Shown piece after piece: positions 20,113-27,137 of a stretch of DNA of 36,394 nt. Under the pieces are notes generated by a model. That model was not told the origin of the DNA. It was given only the letters and a program-made list of their open reading frames with translations, and searched no databases. This DNA comes from Nitriliruptoraceae bacterium (GTDB lineage: Bacteria > Actinomycetota > Nitriliruptoria > Nitriliruptorales > Nitriliruptoraceae). The stretch spans positions 1 to 36,394 of the forward strand of contig PWTE01000012.1 in the NCBI GenBank assembly GCA_003563915.1, written 5' to 3'. Numbering within the stretch: position 1 is the first letter of the stretch; the number at the start of each line of letters is the position of its first letter. The position numbers and the translations under genes are program-made.

Positions 20113-21789
20113 TCACCCGATCGTCGGGCGCGGCTGATCCTCGATCAGGGGTCGCGCGATGTGACGTGTCAACCCGGAGATGCGTTGCAGGTGGCTGACG
20201 ACCTCGACCTCCCGCTCGTAGGAGCGGACGCGGTTCGGCGCATCGGCCCGGAGCCGATCGACGAGGTGGCTGCCGACGACCTGGCGCATGTCCTCGACGT
20301 CCGGCTTCGTGTCGAACACCTCCTGGGCGGGTTCCAGATCGTCCTCGGCGATGGCATCGACGACCTGCTGCAGTCGATCCGTGATCAGGCGGTGGAAGTC
20401 CTCGACCGTCTCGGTCGTCGGTTGGCTCGGCACCACTCCGTCACGTAGGCGGCGGTAGCCGACGTCGGCGAGGTTGTTGGCGACGATGTCCCCGATCGAT
20501 TCCAGATCGTTGGCGATGGCGAGGATGCGCAGGAGTTCGTCGCTCTGCTCGTCGGAGATCTCGCCTCGACCGATGTCGTGCAGGTAGTGGAGGAGGTCCT
20601 CGTGGATCGCATCCACCCGCTGGTCGCGCCGCGACAGCTCCGCCAACTGCTCCTCCGAGCCGTGCAGGGCGGTGGGCATCGTCGCCTCGACCGCTGCGAC
20701 CGCCTCCTCTCCGAGGTGGGCCAGCTCGCGGCGCGACAGTTCGAGGGCGACATCCGGGGTGTCGAGCACGTCATCGTCGAGGTAGCGGGCCCCTGGCTGG
20801 TCATCGTCATCGCGATCCGGGACCAGCCGCTCGGTGAGCTTCGCGATCCGTCGGTGCAGTGGCAGGAACACGACCAGCATCCCGAGCTTGAACACGGTGT
20901 AGCCGTTCGCGAGCTGCCTTGGCAGCTCCGCCCGCTCTCGGTCCATCCCGGCGAGCTCGGTCCGTTCCGGGGACATCCAGGCCGCCAGGTCCGCGAGCTG
21001 AGGGATCAGCCAGATCGCGAGGGCGACCCCGGCCGTGTTGACCACGGCGTGGATCACGGCCACGCGCAGCCCAGGTCGCGCGGTGCCGAACCCGGCGATC
21101 AACGGGGTCACGCAGTGCCCGATCGACGCGCCCATCAGCACGGCGAGACCGACCTCGAGGTCGACGAGCCCCTGGGAGCCGAGCACGACGACGATCCCCG
21201 CGGTCGCCGAGGAGGACTGGACGATCGCGGTCAGCGCCGCGCCGGCGAGCAAGCCAACCCAGATCGTGGAGGCCTGTACGAGCACCTCCCGGAACGCGGG
21301 ATCGTCCTGCAGTGGCGCCACCGCACCGGCCATGACGTCCATCCCGAAGAACACCAGGCCGAGTGCCATGAGCATGCGGCCGGGGATCTCCAGGATCTCC
21401 CAGCGCTTGAGCGAGCTGAGCGCGAAGCCGGCCGCGATCATCACCAGCGAGAACCGGGTGATGTCGAACGCGATCAGCTGGATCGTCAGGGTGGTGCCGA
21501 GGTTGGCGCCCAGGATCACCGGGACCGACTGGACCAGCGTCATCGCTCCCGCGACGACGAACCCCAGGATGAGGACGACGGTCGCGGTGGAGGACTGGAT
21601 CAGACCGGCGGTCAGCGTGCCACTGACCGCTCCCCGCAAGGGGGTCCCCGAGACGCGGACGAGCAGTTCACGTAGTCGGTTGCTGGCGACGTTCTGCATC
21701 GCTCGGGTGAGCTGCTGGATACCGAGCAGGAACAGGGCAAGCCCACCGACCACACCGGCGGAGAGGTCGAGGAGTGAGATGTCCTCCAC
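20113..21789 (-). CDS. Na/Pi cotransporter family protein with PhoU-like tail
   Basis: A 558-residue membrane protein of the NptA/PhoU-fusion type that takes up phosphate with sodium. The two inverted Na/Pi repeats carry the signature QSS motifs: LIQSSTATVV (Q65) and AIVQSSSATAG (Q191). Several hydrophobic helices lie in residues 10-340. Residues about 350-540 are a soluble helical PhoU-like domain (ISDEQSDELLRILAIANDLE, SIGDIVANNLADVG). The frame is open to 21882, but GTG 21789 has GGAGG 7 bases upstream and gives a natural N-terminus just before the first helix. It is divergent from the gamma-glutamyl hydrolase gene. Phosphate specificity is inferred from family. Confidence 0.9.
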   Translation of the reverse strand: MEDISLLDLSAGVVGGLALFLLGIQQLTRAMQNVASNRLRELLVRVSGTPLRGAVSGTLTAGLIQSSTATVVLILGFVVAGAMTLVQSVPVILGANLGTTLTIQLIAFDITRFSLVMIAAGFALSSLKRWEILEIPGRMLMALGLVFFGMDVMAGAVAPLQDDPAFREVLVQASTIWVGLLAGAALTAIVQSSSATAGIVVVLGSQGLVDLEVGLAVLMGASIGHCVTPLIAGFGTARPGLRVAVIHAVVNTAGVALAIWLIPQLADLAAWMSPERTELAGMDRERAELPRQLANGYTVFKLGMLVVFLPLHRRIAKLTERLVPDRDDDDQPGARYLDDDVLDTPDVALELSRRELAHLGEEAVAAVEATMPTALHGSEEQLAELSRRDQRVDAIHEDLLHYLHDIGRGEISDEQSDELLRILAIANDLESIGDIVANNLADVGYRRLRDGVVPSQPTTETVEDFHRLITDRLQQVVDAIAEDDLEPAQEVFDTKPDVEDMRQVVGSHLVDRLRADAPNRVRSYEREVEVVSHLQRISGLTRHIARPLIEDQPRPTIG

Positions 21790-21805
21790 GCGCGACCTCC
21801 GATCT

Positions 21806-21828
21806 CGTTCGGGACCGAACGGTATGCT
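21806..21828 (+). promoter_or_regulatory. promoter module A: palindrome plus -10
   Basis: CGTTCGG-GA-CCGAACG (21806-21821) is a palindrome with 7-bp arms. It is followed after CCGAAC by GG and TATGCT (21823-21828), a good -10. No -35 hexamer is present at the normal distance, so the palindrome takes that place. The predicted transcript starts near 21835, about 40 bases before the hydrolase ATG. The same module occurs at 30506-30529 and 34829-34851 on the minus strand. The palindrome also lies 17 bases upstream of the phosphate transporter start on the other strand. Confidence 0.65.
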
Positions 21829-21875
21829 CTGAGGTGTTCGGCTCTCTCCTGTTCCGGCTGCCCGGAGTGCGCACC

Positions 21876-22604
21876 ATGCCACCGAGGATCGCCATCACCA
21901 GCTGGCGCCGGGCGTTACCCACGTTCCTGGGCGAGCGTACGTGGCTGTACACCCTGGCTGACGAGTACGTCGCCTCGGTCGCAGCGCCAGGCACGATCCC
22001 GCTCCTGGTGCCTCACGTGGACCCGGATGCGGTCGATCACGTACTCGACGCTGTGGATGGCTTGGTCATCGCCGGAGGTGGGGACGTCGCCCCCTCCAGC
22101 TACGGCGCCAAGGACGCCGGGAGCAAGGACACCGACCCGCATGCGGATGCGACCGAACTCGCGTTGGCTCGCCGGGCGCGTGAACGGGGCGTGCCGACGC
22201 TGGCGATCTGCCGTGGCATGCAGATCGTGAACGTCGCGCACGGTGGCACCCTGCAACAGGACATCGGGCGGTCCGGGACGCCCCACCCCCCGATCTCCGA
22301 CGATCCTGACGAGGCGGTTGCTGCGCGTCACGCGGTCGTCATCGACGAGGGCTCGATGCTGGCCGAGGTCCTGGGTGCCGGCACACGGCGGGTGAACATG
22401 ATCCACCACCAGGCCGTCGACAGGTTGGCTGACGGGTTCCAGGTCACAGCCCGCGCCGAGGACGGTGTGATCGAGGCGATCGAGTCCGACGACGGCTGGC
22501 CCTTCCTGGGGGTCCAGTGGCATCCCGAGAAGCTCGACGGCGCAGACGCCCCGCTGTTCGCGTGGCTCGCCGAGGTCGCCGGACACGGGCGGGGGCACAG
22601 CTAG
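21876..22604 (+). CDS. class I GATase-fold gamma-glutamyl-GABA hydrolase-like protein (PuuD type)
   Basis: A 242-residue peptidase C26 / PuuD-type enzyme. Family members release glutamate from gamma-glutamyl-GABA or related gamma-glutamyl amides. The nucleophile is in LAICRGMQIVNV (C112), with AGGGDVAPSSYG (oxyanion region) and VNMIHHQAVDRLADGF typical of PuuD. The catalytic His-Glu is in GVQWHPEKLDG. ATG 21876 has GGAG 9 bases upstream and follows promoter module A. The MarR gene starts 58 bases downstream and is probably co-transcribed. Its context with a GS-like ligase, aldehyde dehydrogenase and oxidases further on suggests a role in gamma-glutamylated amine catabolism; the substrate is inferred. 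Confidence 0.88.
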   Translation: MPPRIAITSWRRALPTFLGERTWLYTLADEYVASVAAPGTIPLLVPHVDPDAVDHVLDAVDGLVIAGGGDVAPSSYGAKDAGSKDTDPHADATELALARRARERGVPTLAICRGMQIVNVAHGGTLQQDIGRSGTPHPPISDDPDEAVAARHAVVIDEGSMLAEVLGAGTRRVNMIHHQAVDRLADGFQVTARAEDGVIEAIESDDGWPFLGVQWHPEKLDGADAPLFAWLAEVAGHGRGHS

Positions 22605-22621
22605 TCTCGCTGCGCCTGCGA

Positions 22622-22660
22622 CGGACAAGGGCCACGGACCAGGGCCCCGGACAAGGGACG
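22622..22660 (+). repeat. three 13-nt tandem repeats in the MarR leader
   Basis: CGGACAAGGGCCA, CGGACCAGGGCCC and CGGACAAGGGACG lie end to end. The third contains the AAGGGA that serves as ribosome binding site for the MarR gene, and the first carries the same AAGGG. It could influence translation initiation or be slipped-strand duplication. Confidence 0.6.
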
Positions 22661-22662
22661 GG

Positions 22663-23181
22663 ATGGACGCCCACACGGACAAGCGCACCACCCGTCTGGA
22701 CGATCTGATCCAGGCGGAGCGGGACATGCTGGCGAGGGTCGGAGACCTTCCGCTCGACCTCGAAGCGCTCGTCCTGGTCTCGAACCTGCACCGGGCGGTC
22801 GCGGCGATCCGCCGCGAGTTCGAGCAGACCGTGCTCGCCGAGGTGCGCCTGTCGTGGACCGCCTTCACCGTGCTGTGGGTGTTGTGGATCTGGGGAGAGA
22901 CCGAGACCCGCGAGCTGGCGAACGAGGCCAACGTGACCAAGGGGACCCTGACGGGGGTCGTCGACACGCTGCAGAAGCGGGGTCTGGTCGAGCGGCGCCG
23001 TCGGACCAGCGATCGTCGGCTGATGGCCGTGCGGCTGACCGATACGGGCACCCTCCTGATCTCCGAGGTCTTCCCCCGGTTCAACGCCGAGGAGCGCCGC
23101 ATGGCCCAGCTGCTGACCGGTTCCCAACGCACCGCGATGATCGACGGGCTCCGACGGATCCTGCGGGAACTCGACGGCTAG
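22663..23181 (+). CDS. MarR family transcriptional regulator
   Basis: A 172-residue winged-helix regulator. The recognition core is ETRELANEANVTKGTLTGVV (about 86-105), followed by the wing KRGLVERRRRTSDRRLMAVR. N- and C-terminal helices form the usual dimer interface. MarR proteins usually repress their own operon and bind a palindrome until a phenolic, amine or redox signal releases them. ATG 22663 has AAGGGA 5 bases upstream. It sits 58 bases after the PuuD-like gene, downstream of promoter module A. It is therefore a candidate for the protein that binds the CGTTCGGNACCGAA palindrome; this is inference. Confidence 0.92.
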   Translation: MDAHTDKRTTRLDDLIQAERDMLARVGDLPLDLEALVLVSNLHRAVAAIRREFEQTVLAEVRLSWTAFTVLWVLWIWGETETRELANEANVTKGTLTGVVDTLQKRGLVERRRRTSDRRLMAVRLTDTGTLLISEVFPRFNAEERRMAQLLTGSQRTAMIDGLRRILRELDG

Positions 23182-23192
23182 GCCGCGCGCGG

Positions 23193-23663
23193 TCACTCGC
23201 CCGGCAGCAGGAAGGGACGGCGGATCACCTCGTCCAGGACGAGCAGCGTCAGCGTGCCGCGCATACCGGAGATGGCGGTGAGCTCGTCGAGCAGGAAACG
23301 TCGGAGCTGGTCGAGGTCCGCGACGCGGACCAGCAGCAGGACGTCGTGGTCGCCGGTCACCAGCGCGGCGTACTCGACGTGGGGAAGTCCGAGGAGCTGG
23401 TCGACCAGGGGCTCCATCTCCAGGCGGCTACCCGGGCCGGCCGATACGAGAACGAAGGCGGCCACCCCCACCCCGAGCCTGGCCGGGTCGACGATCGGGG
23501 TGAAGCCGAGCAGGGCGCGTGACTCGACCAGGGCGTTCAGTCGCTGATGCACGGCCGAGCGTGACAGGCTGAGCTCCCGCGCCAACGCCGAGATCGACGC
23601 ACGTCCGTCGTCACGCAGCGCCCGCAGGAGGGCTCCGTCGACCTCGTCGATATCCTGCGACAT
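23193..23663 (-). CDS. Lrp/AsnC family transcriptional regulator
   Basis: A 156-residue feast/famine regulator. The N-terminal helix-turn-helix covers about 5-60 (DGRASISALARELSLSRSAV, HQRLNALVES). The RAM ligand-binding domain follows (AAFVLVSAGPGSRLE, LVTGDHDVLLLVRVADLDQL). Members sense amino acids and often control a neighbouring amino-acid metabolic gene. The frame opens at a GTG 23681, but ATG 23663 is preferred: GAGGGA lies 5 bases upstream, and a likely -10 occupies 23681-23686. It is convergent with the MarR gene (11 bases) and divergent from the decarboxylase gene, which is its most likely target. Confidence 0.93.
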   Translation of the reverse strand: MSQDIDEVDGALLRALRDDGRASISALARELSLSRSAVHQRLNALVESRALLGFTPIVDPARLGVGVAAFVLVSAGPGSRLEMEPLVDQLLGLPHVEYAALVTGDHDVLLLVRVADLDQLRRFLLDELTAISGMRGTLTLLVLDEVIRRPFLLPGE

Positions 23664-23680
23664 GTTGTTCCCTCGACGCA

Positions 23681-23707
23681 CGTATACAGGACAGTATGTC
23701 GTTCCAA
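23681..23707 (-). promoter_or_regulatory. Lrp gene promoter with overlapping operator-like palindrome
   Basis: On the minus strand TTGGAA (23707-23702) and TATACG (23686-23681) are 15 bases apart; ATACGT at 17 bases is an alternative -10. ATAC-N6-GTAT (23684-23697) is a palindrome overlapping the -10. It is AT-rich in a GC-rich region and fits autoregulation by the Lrp-type protein. Confidence 0.4.
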
Positions 23708-23722
23708 CCGGAGGGAGAAGCG

Positions 23723-23767
23723 ATGATCGTCGCGATCTTGCCGTGGTCGAGCGCCGAACCGTCGTAG
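23723..23767 (+). CDS. 14-codon leader ORF upstream of the decarboxylase
   Basis: ATG 23723 is preceded by a strong GGAGGGAGAA and encodes MIVAILPWSSAEPS, then TAG. It is too short to be a conventional gene. The binding site is better than that of many real genes here, and the ORF lies in the leader of the amino-acid decarboxylase. A hairpin at 23793-23819 follows. This layout is that of a regulatory leader peptide. Only one Trp and no run of a single amino acid is present, so classic attenuation by a starved codon is not obvious. It could also be chance. Confidence 0.4.
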   Translation: MIVAILPWSSAEPS

Positions 23768-23792
23768 GCAGCTACGGTTCCAGTCGTAAGAC

Positions 23793-23819
23793 GCGCGCGT
23801 ATGAGCGCTGAACGCGCGC
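23793..23819 (+). promoter_or_regulatory. hairpin in decarboxylase leader
   Basis: GCGCGCGT (23793-23800) pairs perfectly with ACGCGCGC (23812-23819) around an 11-base loop. It lies 25 bases after the leader ORF stop and just before the decarboxylase ribosome binding site. A self-complementary GGATCGATCC follows. No U-tract is present. Confidence 0.4.
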
Positions 23820-23855
23820 CTGGATCGATCCCGGATCACGTGAGGAGGCACCGAG

Positions 23856-25265
23856 GTGGCGCAGCGGCTCGAGGGTTTCGACCCGCCCGAGGAACAGACC
23901 CAGGCGCTCATCGCGCAGGTCGGTGAGCTCGTCGGGCAGCTCGTGACCACGGCAGGGCAGCGAGCGGTCCTCGGTAACGACCGCGGCGATGGCCTCGTGC
24001 CCGGCCTGCTCGCGCAGCGCCCGGGTGAGGAGCCGGCCGAGATCGCCCCGGTGGTGGAGCAGATCCGGGAGGTCCTGGCGACCGGTGTGGACAACGCGGC
24101 CGCGGGGGAGATGGCCTACATCCCCGGCTCGGGCCTGTTGACCGCCGCGCTTGGCGACCTGATCGCGAGCGTCGCGAACCGCTACACCGGGCTCTCTGGC
24201 TTCTCTCCCGCGGCCGTCGCCCTGGAGCTCGGGGTCCTGCGGTGGATGACCGAGCTCTTCGGCATGCCCGAACGGTCCCAGGGTCTGCTGCTGTCCGGTG
24301 GGTCCGCGGCGAACCTGACCGCCATCGTCACGGCGCGAGAGATCCACGCACCCGATCAGGCGCACCGGGCCGCGATCTACACGGGCCTGCACGCCCACGC
24401 ATCGGTACGCAAGGCCGCACGGATCGCTGGTATCCCGGCCGAACAGATCCGCGTCTGCGACTCCACCGACGGAGTACGGCTCGACCCACACGCGGTGGCG
24501 GTGCGGATCAAGGAGGATCTCGCTGATGGGATCATCCCGGTAGCGATCGTCGGAGCCGCGGGCACGACCAACACCGGTGCGATCGACCCGTTGGACACAC
24601 TGGCCGACCTCGCCGCTGAGCTCGGGGTCTGGTTCCACGTCGACGCGGCCTACGGAGGGTTCTTCCAGCTCACCGAGCGGGGACGCCAGCGACTGCAGGG
24701 CATCGAACGGGCCGACTCCATCACCCTGGATCCGCACAAGTCGCTCTTCCTGCCCTTCGGCACCGGCGCGCTGCTCGTCGCCGAGCGCAACCACCTCGCC
24801 CATGCCTTCGCCGAGGATGCGGACTACCTGCGCGACCGCAGCCTGGACCTGGACGCGCTGCCCGACTTCAGCTCCGTCACGACCGAGTTGACCCGCGAGT
24901 GGCGCGGCCTGCGGCTGTGGCTGCCCCTGCAACTCCACGGCGAGGCAGCCTTCCGCGACACCCTCGACGAGAAGCTCACCCTGGCGCACGAGGCCTGGGA
25001 GACGCTGGATGCGGACCCCAACCTGGAGACGCTCGGTCCTCCCGACCTGTCCGTGGTGACCTTCCGCGCGCGTGGCGACGACGATCTGCAGGACGCGCTG
25101 CTCCAGCGGGTGCACCAGGACGGACGCGTCCGGCTGTCGACCACCGTGATCGATGGGCGGGTCGTGCTCCGACTGGTGGTCCTGTCGCACCGCACCACCC
25201 AGGAGACCGTCGACCTCGCGGTCGAGCTCATCCGCACCGCCGCCGAGGAGCTCGCCTCCACCTGA
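23856..25265 (+). CDS. group II PLP-dependent amino acid decarboxylase
   Basis: A 469-residue enzyme of the aromatic-L-amino-acid/glutamate decarboxylase family, which removes CO2 from an amino acid to make an amine. The PLP lysine is in TLDPHKSLFLPFGTGALLVA (K295). FHVDAAYGGFF holds the Asp that contacts the pyridine nitrogen, and LLLSGGSAANLTAI and GAAGTTNTGAIDPL are further family motifs. The substrate cannot be read from the sequence; aromatic amino acids are a common choice. Start is GTG 23856 with AGGAGG 8 bases upstream. The divergent Lrp-type regulator suggests induction by an amino acid. The product amine could feed the gamma-glutamyl-amine genes, which is inference. Confidence 0.9.
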   Translation: MAQRLEGFDPPEEQTQALIAQVGELVGQLVTTAGQRAVLGNDRGDGLVPGLLAQRPGEEPAEIAPVVEQIREVLATGVDNAAAGEMAYIPGSGLLTAALGDLIASVANRYTGLSGFSPAAVALELGVLRWMTELFGMPERSQGLLLSGGSAANLTAIVTAREIHAPDQAHRAAIYTGLHAHASVRKAARIAGIPAEQIRVCDSTDGVRLDPHAVAVRIKEDLADGIIPVAIVGAAGTTNTGAIDPLDTLADLAAELGVWFHVDAAYGGFFQLTERGRQRLQGIERADSITLDPHKSLFLPFGTGALLVAERNHLAHAFAEDADYLRDRSLDLDALPDFSSVTTELTREWRGLRLWLPLQLHGEAAFRDTLDEKLTLAHEAWETLDADPNLETLGPPDLSVVTFRARGDDDLQDALLQRVHQDGRVRLSTTVIDGRVVLRLVVLSHRTTQETVDLAVELIRTAAEELAST

Positions 25266-25308
25266 CCGGAGCTGCGGCATCCCGTCGGGTCCTGGCTGAA
25301 GCGCGACC

Positions 25309-26109
25309 CTACGCGTTCGAGGGCTTGTAGGCGGTGAGGGTCACGGCGGTCGCGACCTCGTCCTGCTGCTGCACCGGGATCAGTTCGTACATGAGCTCTA
25401 TCAGGTCCGGGGTGAACAGTGGGATGTTGGCCACGTCCTCGATCCCGAAGGCGCGACGCTCGTGGACGTGCAGGTCGATGAAACCGACCTTCCCGATCTT
25501 CTCGACGAAGACACGCTCCGCCAGGGCCCCGGACACTCACCCGGCCCACGCGGACGGGTGGGTGATCACCTCCGACGGGAGCTCCTCCTCACGGATCGTG
25601 AGGTCCGCCACGGTCAGGCGCCCGCCCGGCCGCAGGACGCGGTAAGCCTCGGACAGCACGCGGCTCTTGCGGGCACAGAGGTTGATCGAGCCGTTGCTGA
25701 GGGCGACGTCGGCACGGTCGTCGTCCAGCGGGAGATCCTCGATCTCGCCCTGCTCGAACGCGACGTTCTCGGTCCCGGCTTCGGCAGCCGCTGCTCTGGC
25801 TCGCGCGACCATCTCGGGGAGCAGGTCGATCCCGGTTGCCTGCCCTGAAGGTCCGACCTCCTGCGCCGCGAGCAGCACGTCAGCCCCGGATCCGCAGCCC
25901 AGGTCGACCACCTGCTCCCCGGGACGCAGCTCGGCGTAAGCGACCGGGTTGCCGACGCCCAGCATCCACGGGCGTGTGGCGTCGGGCAACCGGGCTAGCT
26001 GCTCCTCGGCGTAGAACATCGTGCCGAAGCCGTCGGGATCGTCGAGTTGCAGGTAGGCCTCGGCGACGAGCTGCTGGATCTCGTCCTTGTACATCAGGTC
26101 GCGCGTCAC
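25309..26109 (-). CDS. ArsM/AS3MT-like SAM methyltransferase with in-frame UGA (candidate selenoprotein)
   Basis: Read through one TGA (25539-25537), the frame gives 266 residues. SAM motif I is VVDLGCGSGADVLLAAQEVG. The C-terminal half lines up with human AS3MT: SNGSINL against SNCVINL, EAYRVLRPGGRL against EAYRVLKHGGEL, and WAG-[TGA]-VSGAL against WGECLGGAL. The TGA therefore falls on the family's conserved As-binding cysteine (human C206). The next 75 codons stay open and family-like, ending QDEVATAVTLTAYKPSNA. The other catalytic cysteine (C156) is Gly here. Start GTG 26109 has AGGAGGAG upstream; the ATG beside it is in another frame. It is 41 bases after the anti-sigma gene. A hairpin meeting bacterial SECIS spacing follows the UGA. 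A nonsense mutation or base error (TGC to TGA) is the alternative. The methyl acceptor is unknown. Confidence 0.7.
25497..25511 (-). promoter_or_regulatory. SECIS-like hairpin downstream of the UGA
   Basis: Counting from the base after UGA, UCUUC (26-30) pairs with GAAGA (36-40) around the loop GUCGA (31-35). This gives a 5-bp upper stem plus a G-U pair and an apical loop whose first base is G. The loop starts 31 bases after the UGA. As I recall, the bacterial SECIS model wants a loop 16-37 bases away with a G in its first two positions, so the hairpin fits. The stem is short and the fold has not been computed. Confidence 0.4.
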
Positions 26110-26150
26110 GCATCTCCTCCTCAACCGCGAGGCTCAACCGAAGGGTTCGG

Positions 26151-26393
26151 TCAGGTCGCGGAGTCGGGATCGAGTTCGTCGAGGGTGGCGGTCAGGCGGG
26201 CCTCGACCGTTGGTGGGAGCTCGATGTCTGCTGCGGCGGCGAGCAGGCCGCGCAGCTCCTGCGCGAACTCCACCTCGCCGCAGCAGCGCCGGCAGAACGC
26301 CAGGTGCTCCTCGACCGCCGCGCGGTCGCGTTCGACCACCTCGTCCTCGAGGTAGTCCCAGAGCTGTCGCACCGCGTCAGAGCACGAGATCAT
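26151..26393 (-). CDS. RsrA-like zinc anti-sigma factor
   Basis: An 80-residue cytoplasmic anti-sigma factor. The N-terminus MISCSDAVRQLWDYLEDEV matches the mycothiol-system RsrA type. Cys4, His30, Cys34 and Cys37 (HLAFCRRC) keep the spacing of the RsrA zinc ligands C11, H37, C41 and C44. An extra Cys38 follows. In RsrA, oxidation of the ligand thiols releases zinc and frees the sigma factor. ATG 26393 overlaps the sigma factor stop (ATGA), so the two are translationally coupled. Thiol-based redox sensing is inferred from the ligands. Confidence 0.87.
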   Translation of the reverse strand: MISCSDAVRQLWDYLEDEVVERDRAAVEEHLAFCRRCCGEVEFAQELRGLLAAAADIELPPTVEARLTATLDELDPDSAT

Positions 26394-26971
26394 GGCAGCG
26401 CCTCCTCGGTCTCCCGCAACAGGTCGTTCTGCTCGGCGTACTCCCAGAGCGCCTGCTCGAAGCGCTTCCGGCCCCGATGCAGCTGGGAGAGCAGCGTCCC
26501 CTGCGGGATGTCGAGCGCCTGCGCGACCTCGGCGGTCGGAACCCCGTACATGTGCACGAGCACGAGTGGGGTGCGGTAGTGGGACGGCAGCTCGTCCAGT
26601 ACCGCCCACACGTCGGGGATGGAGAAGCACGACAGGAAGTCGAGGTGGAGCGTGTCCGAGTAGGGCAGCGGGTCCTCGTCGGCGATCTTGCGGTAGAGCG
26701 AGTAGCTCTCGTCGACCTGCTCGACCGGGATCTCGTCAGCTGAACGTTCCTGGCTGCGTGCTGCATCACGGACCAGGTTGAGCAGGATCGTGCGGAGCCA
26801 CCCGCCAGCCGCATCCCGGTCGTGGAGCTGGTCGAAGTTGCGGAAGGCCTTGACCAGACAGTCCTGGACGACGTCCTCGGCGCGATCGCCGACCAGCCGG
26901 CAGGCCAGCCCATAGAGCCGCGGGAGGTGGGGGCGTACCACCTCCCGGAACTCCGTCTTGGTCGATGTCAC
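26390..26971 (-). CDS. ECF-type RNA polymerase sigma factor (SigR/SigH-like)
   Basis: A 193-residue group 4 sigma factor. Region 2 includes LYGLACRLVGDRAEDVVQDC and LRTILLNLVRDAARSQERS. Region 4 includes LDELPSHYRTPLVLVHMYGV and TAEVAQALDIPQGTLLSQLH. The coupled RsrA-like gene points to the SigR/SigH redox-stress type. The frame is open from 27019. GTG 26971 is favoured by GGAG 8 bases upstream; GTG 26974 is nearly as good. No GGGAAT/GTT-type autoregulated promoter is obvious upstream. The operon runs on through the anti-sigma gene into the UGA-containing methyltransferase, which is therefore a likely member of the regulon. Confidence 0.92.
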   Translation of the reverse strand: MTSTKTEFREVVRPHLPRLYGLACRLVGDRAEDVVQDCLVKAFRNFDQLHDRDAAGGWLRTILLNLVRDAARSQERSADEIPVEQVDESYSLYRKIADEDPLPYSDTLHLDFLSCFSIPDVWAVLDELPSHYRTPLVLVHMYGVPTAEVAQALDIPQGTLLSQLHRGRKRFEQALWEYAEQNDLLRETEEALP

Positions 26972-27137
26972 CACACGCACTCCAAGCCTGGTGCGGTCGC
27001 GTTCGAGGCTCGGCCACACACTCCCCGGTGGGCACTCCTCGACCGGGCGACAGGATGCGGGACCGCGCCGACGACGTCTACCCCCACCAGCGATCTCGGT
27101 AGCCGGTGGGCGCGTCGCCGCCGCGGTCGCGCCCTGC

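Noticed and set aside
25517-25533. UCCG/CGGA hairpin directly after the UGA as the SECIS element.
   Set aside because: Its loop begins only 8 bases after the UGA, too near for the bacterial SECIS model, and the stem is 4 bp. The hairpin at 25497-25511 fits better.
25309-25536. A separate 75-residue gene starting at the GTG just after the TGA.
   Set aside because: There is no ribosome binding site, and its sequence is the C-terminal part of the same methyltransferase family in the same frame.
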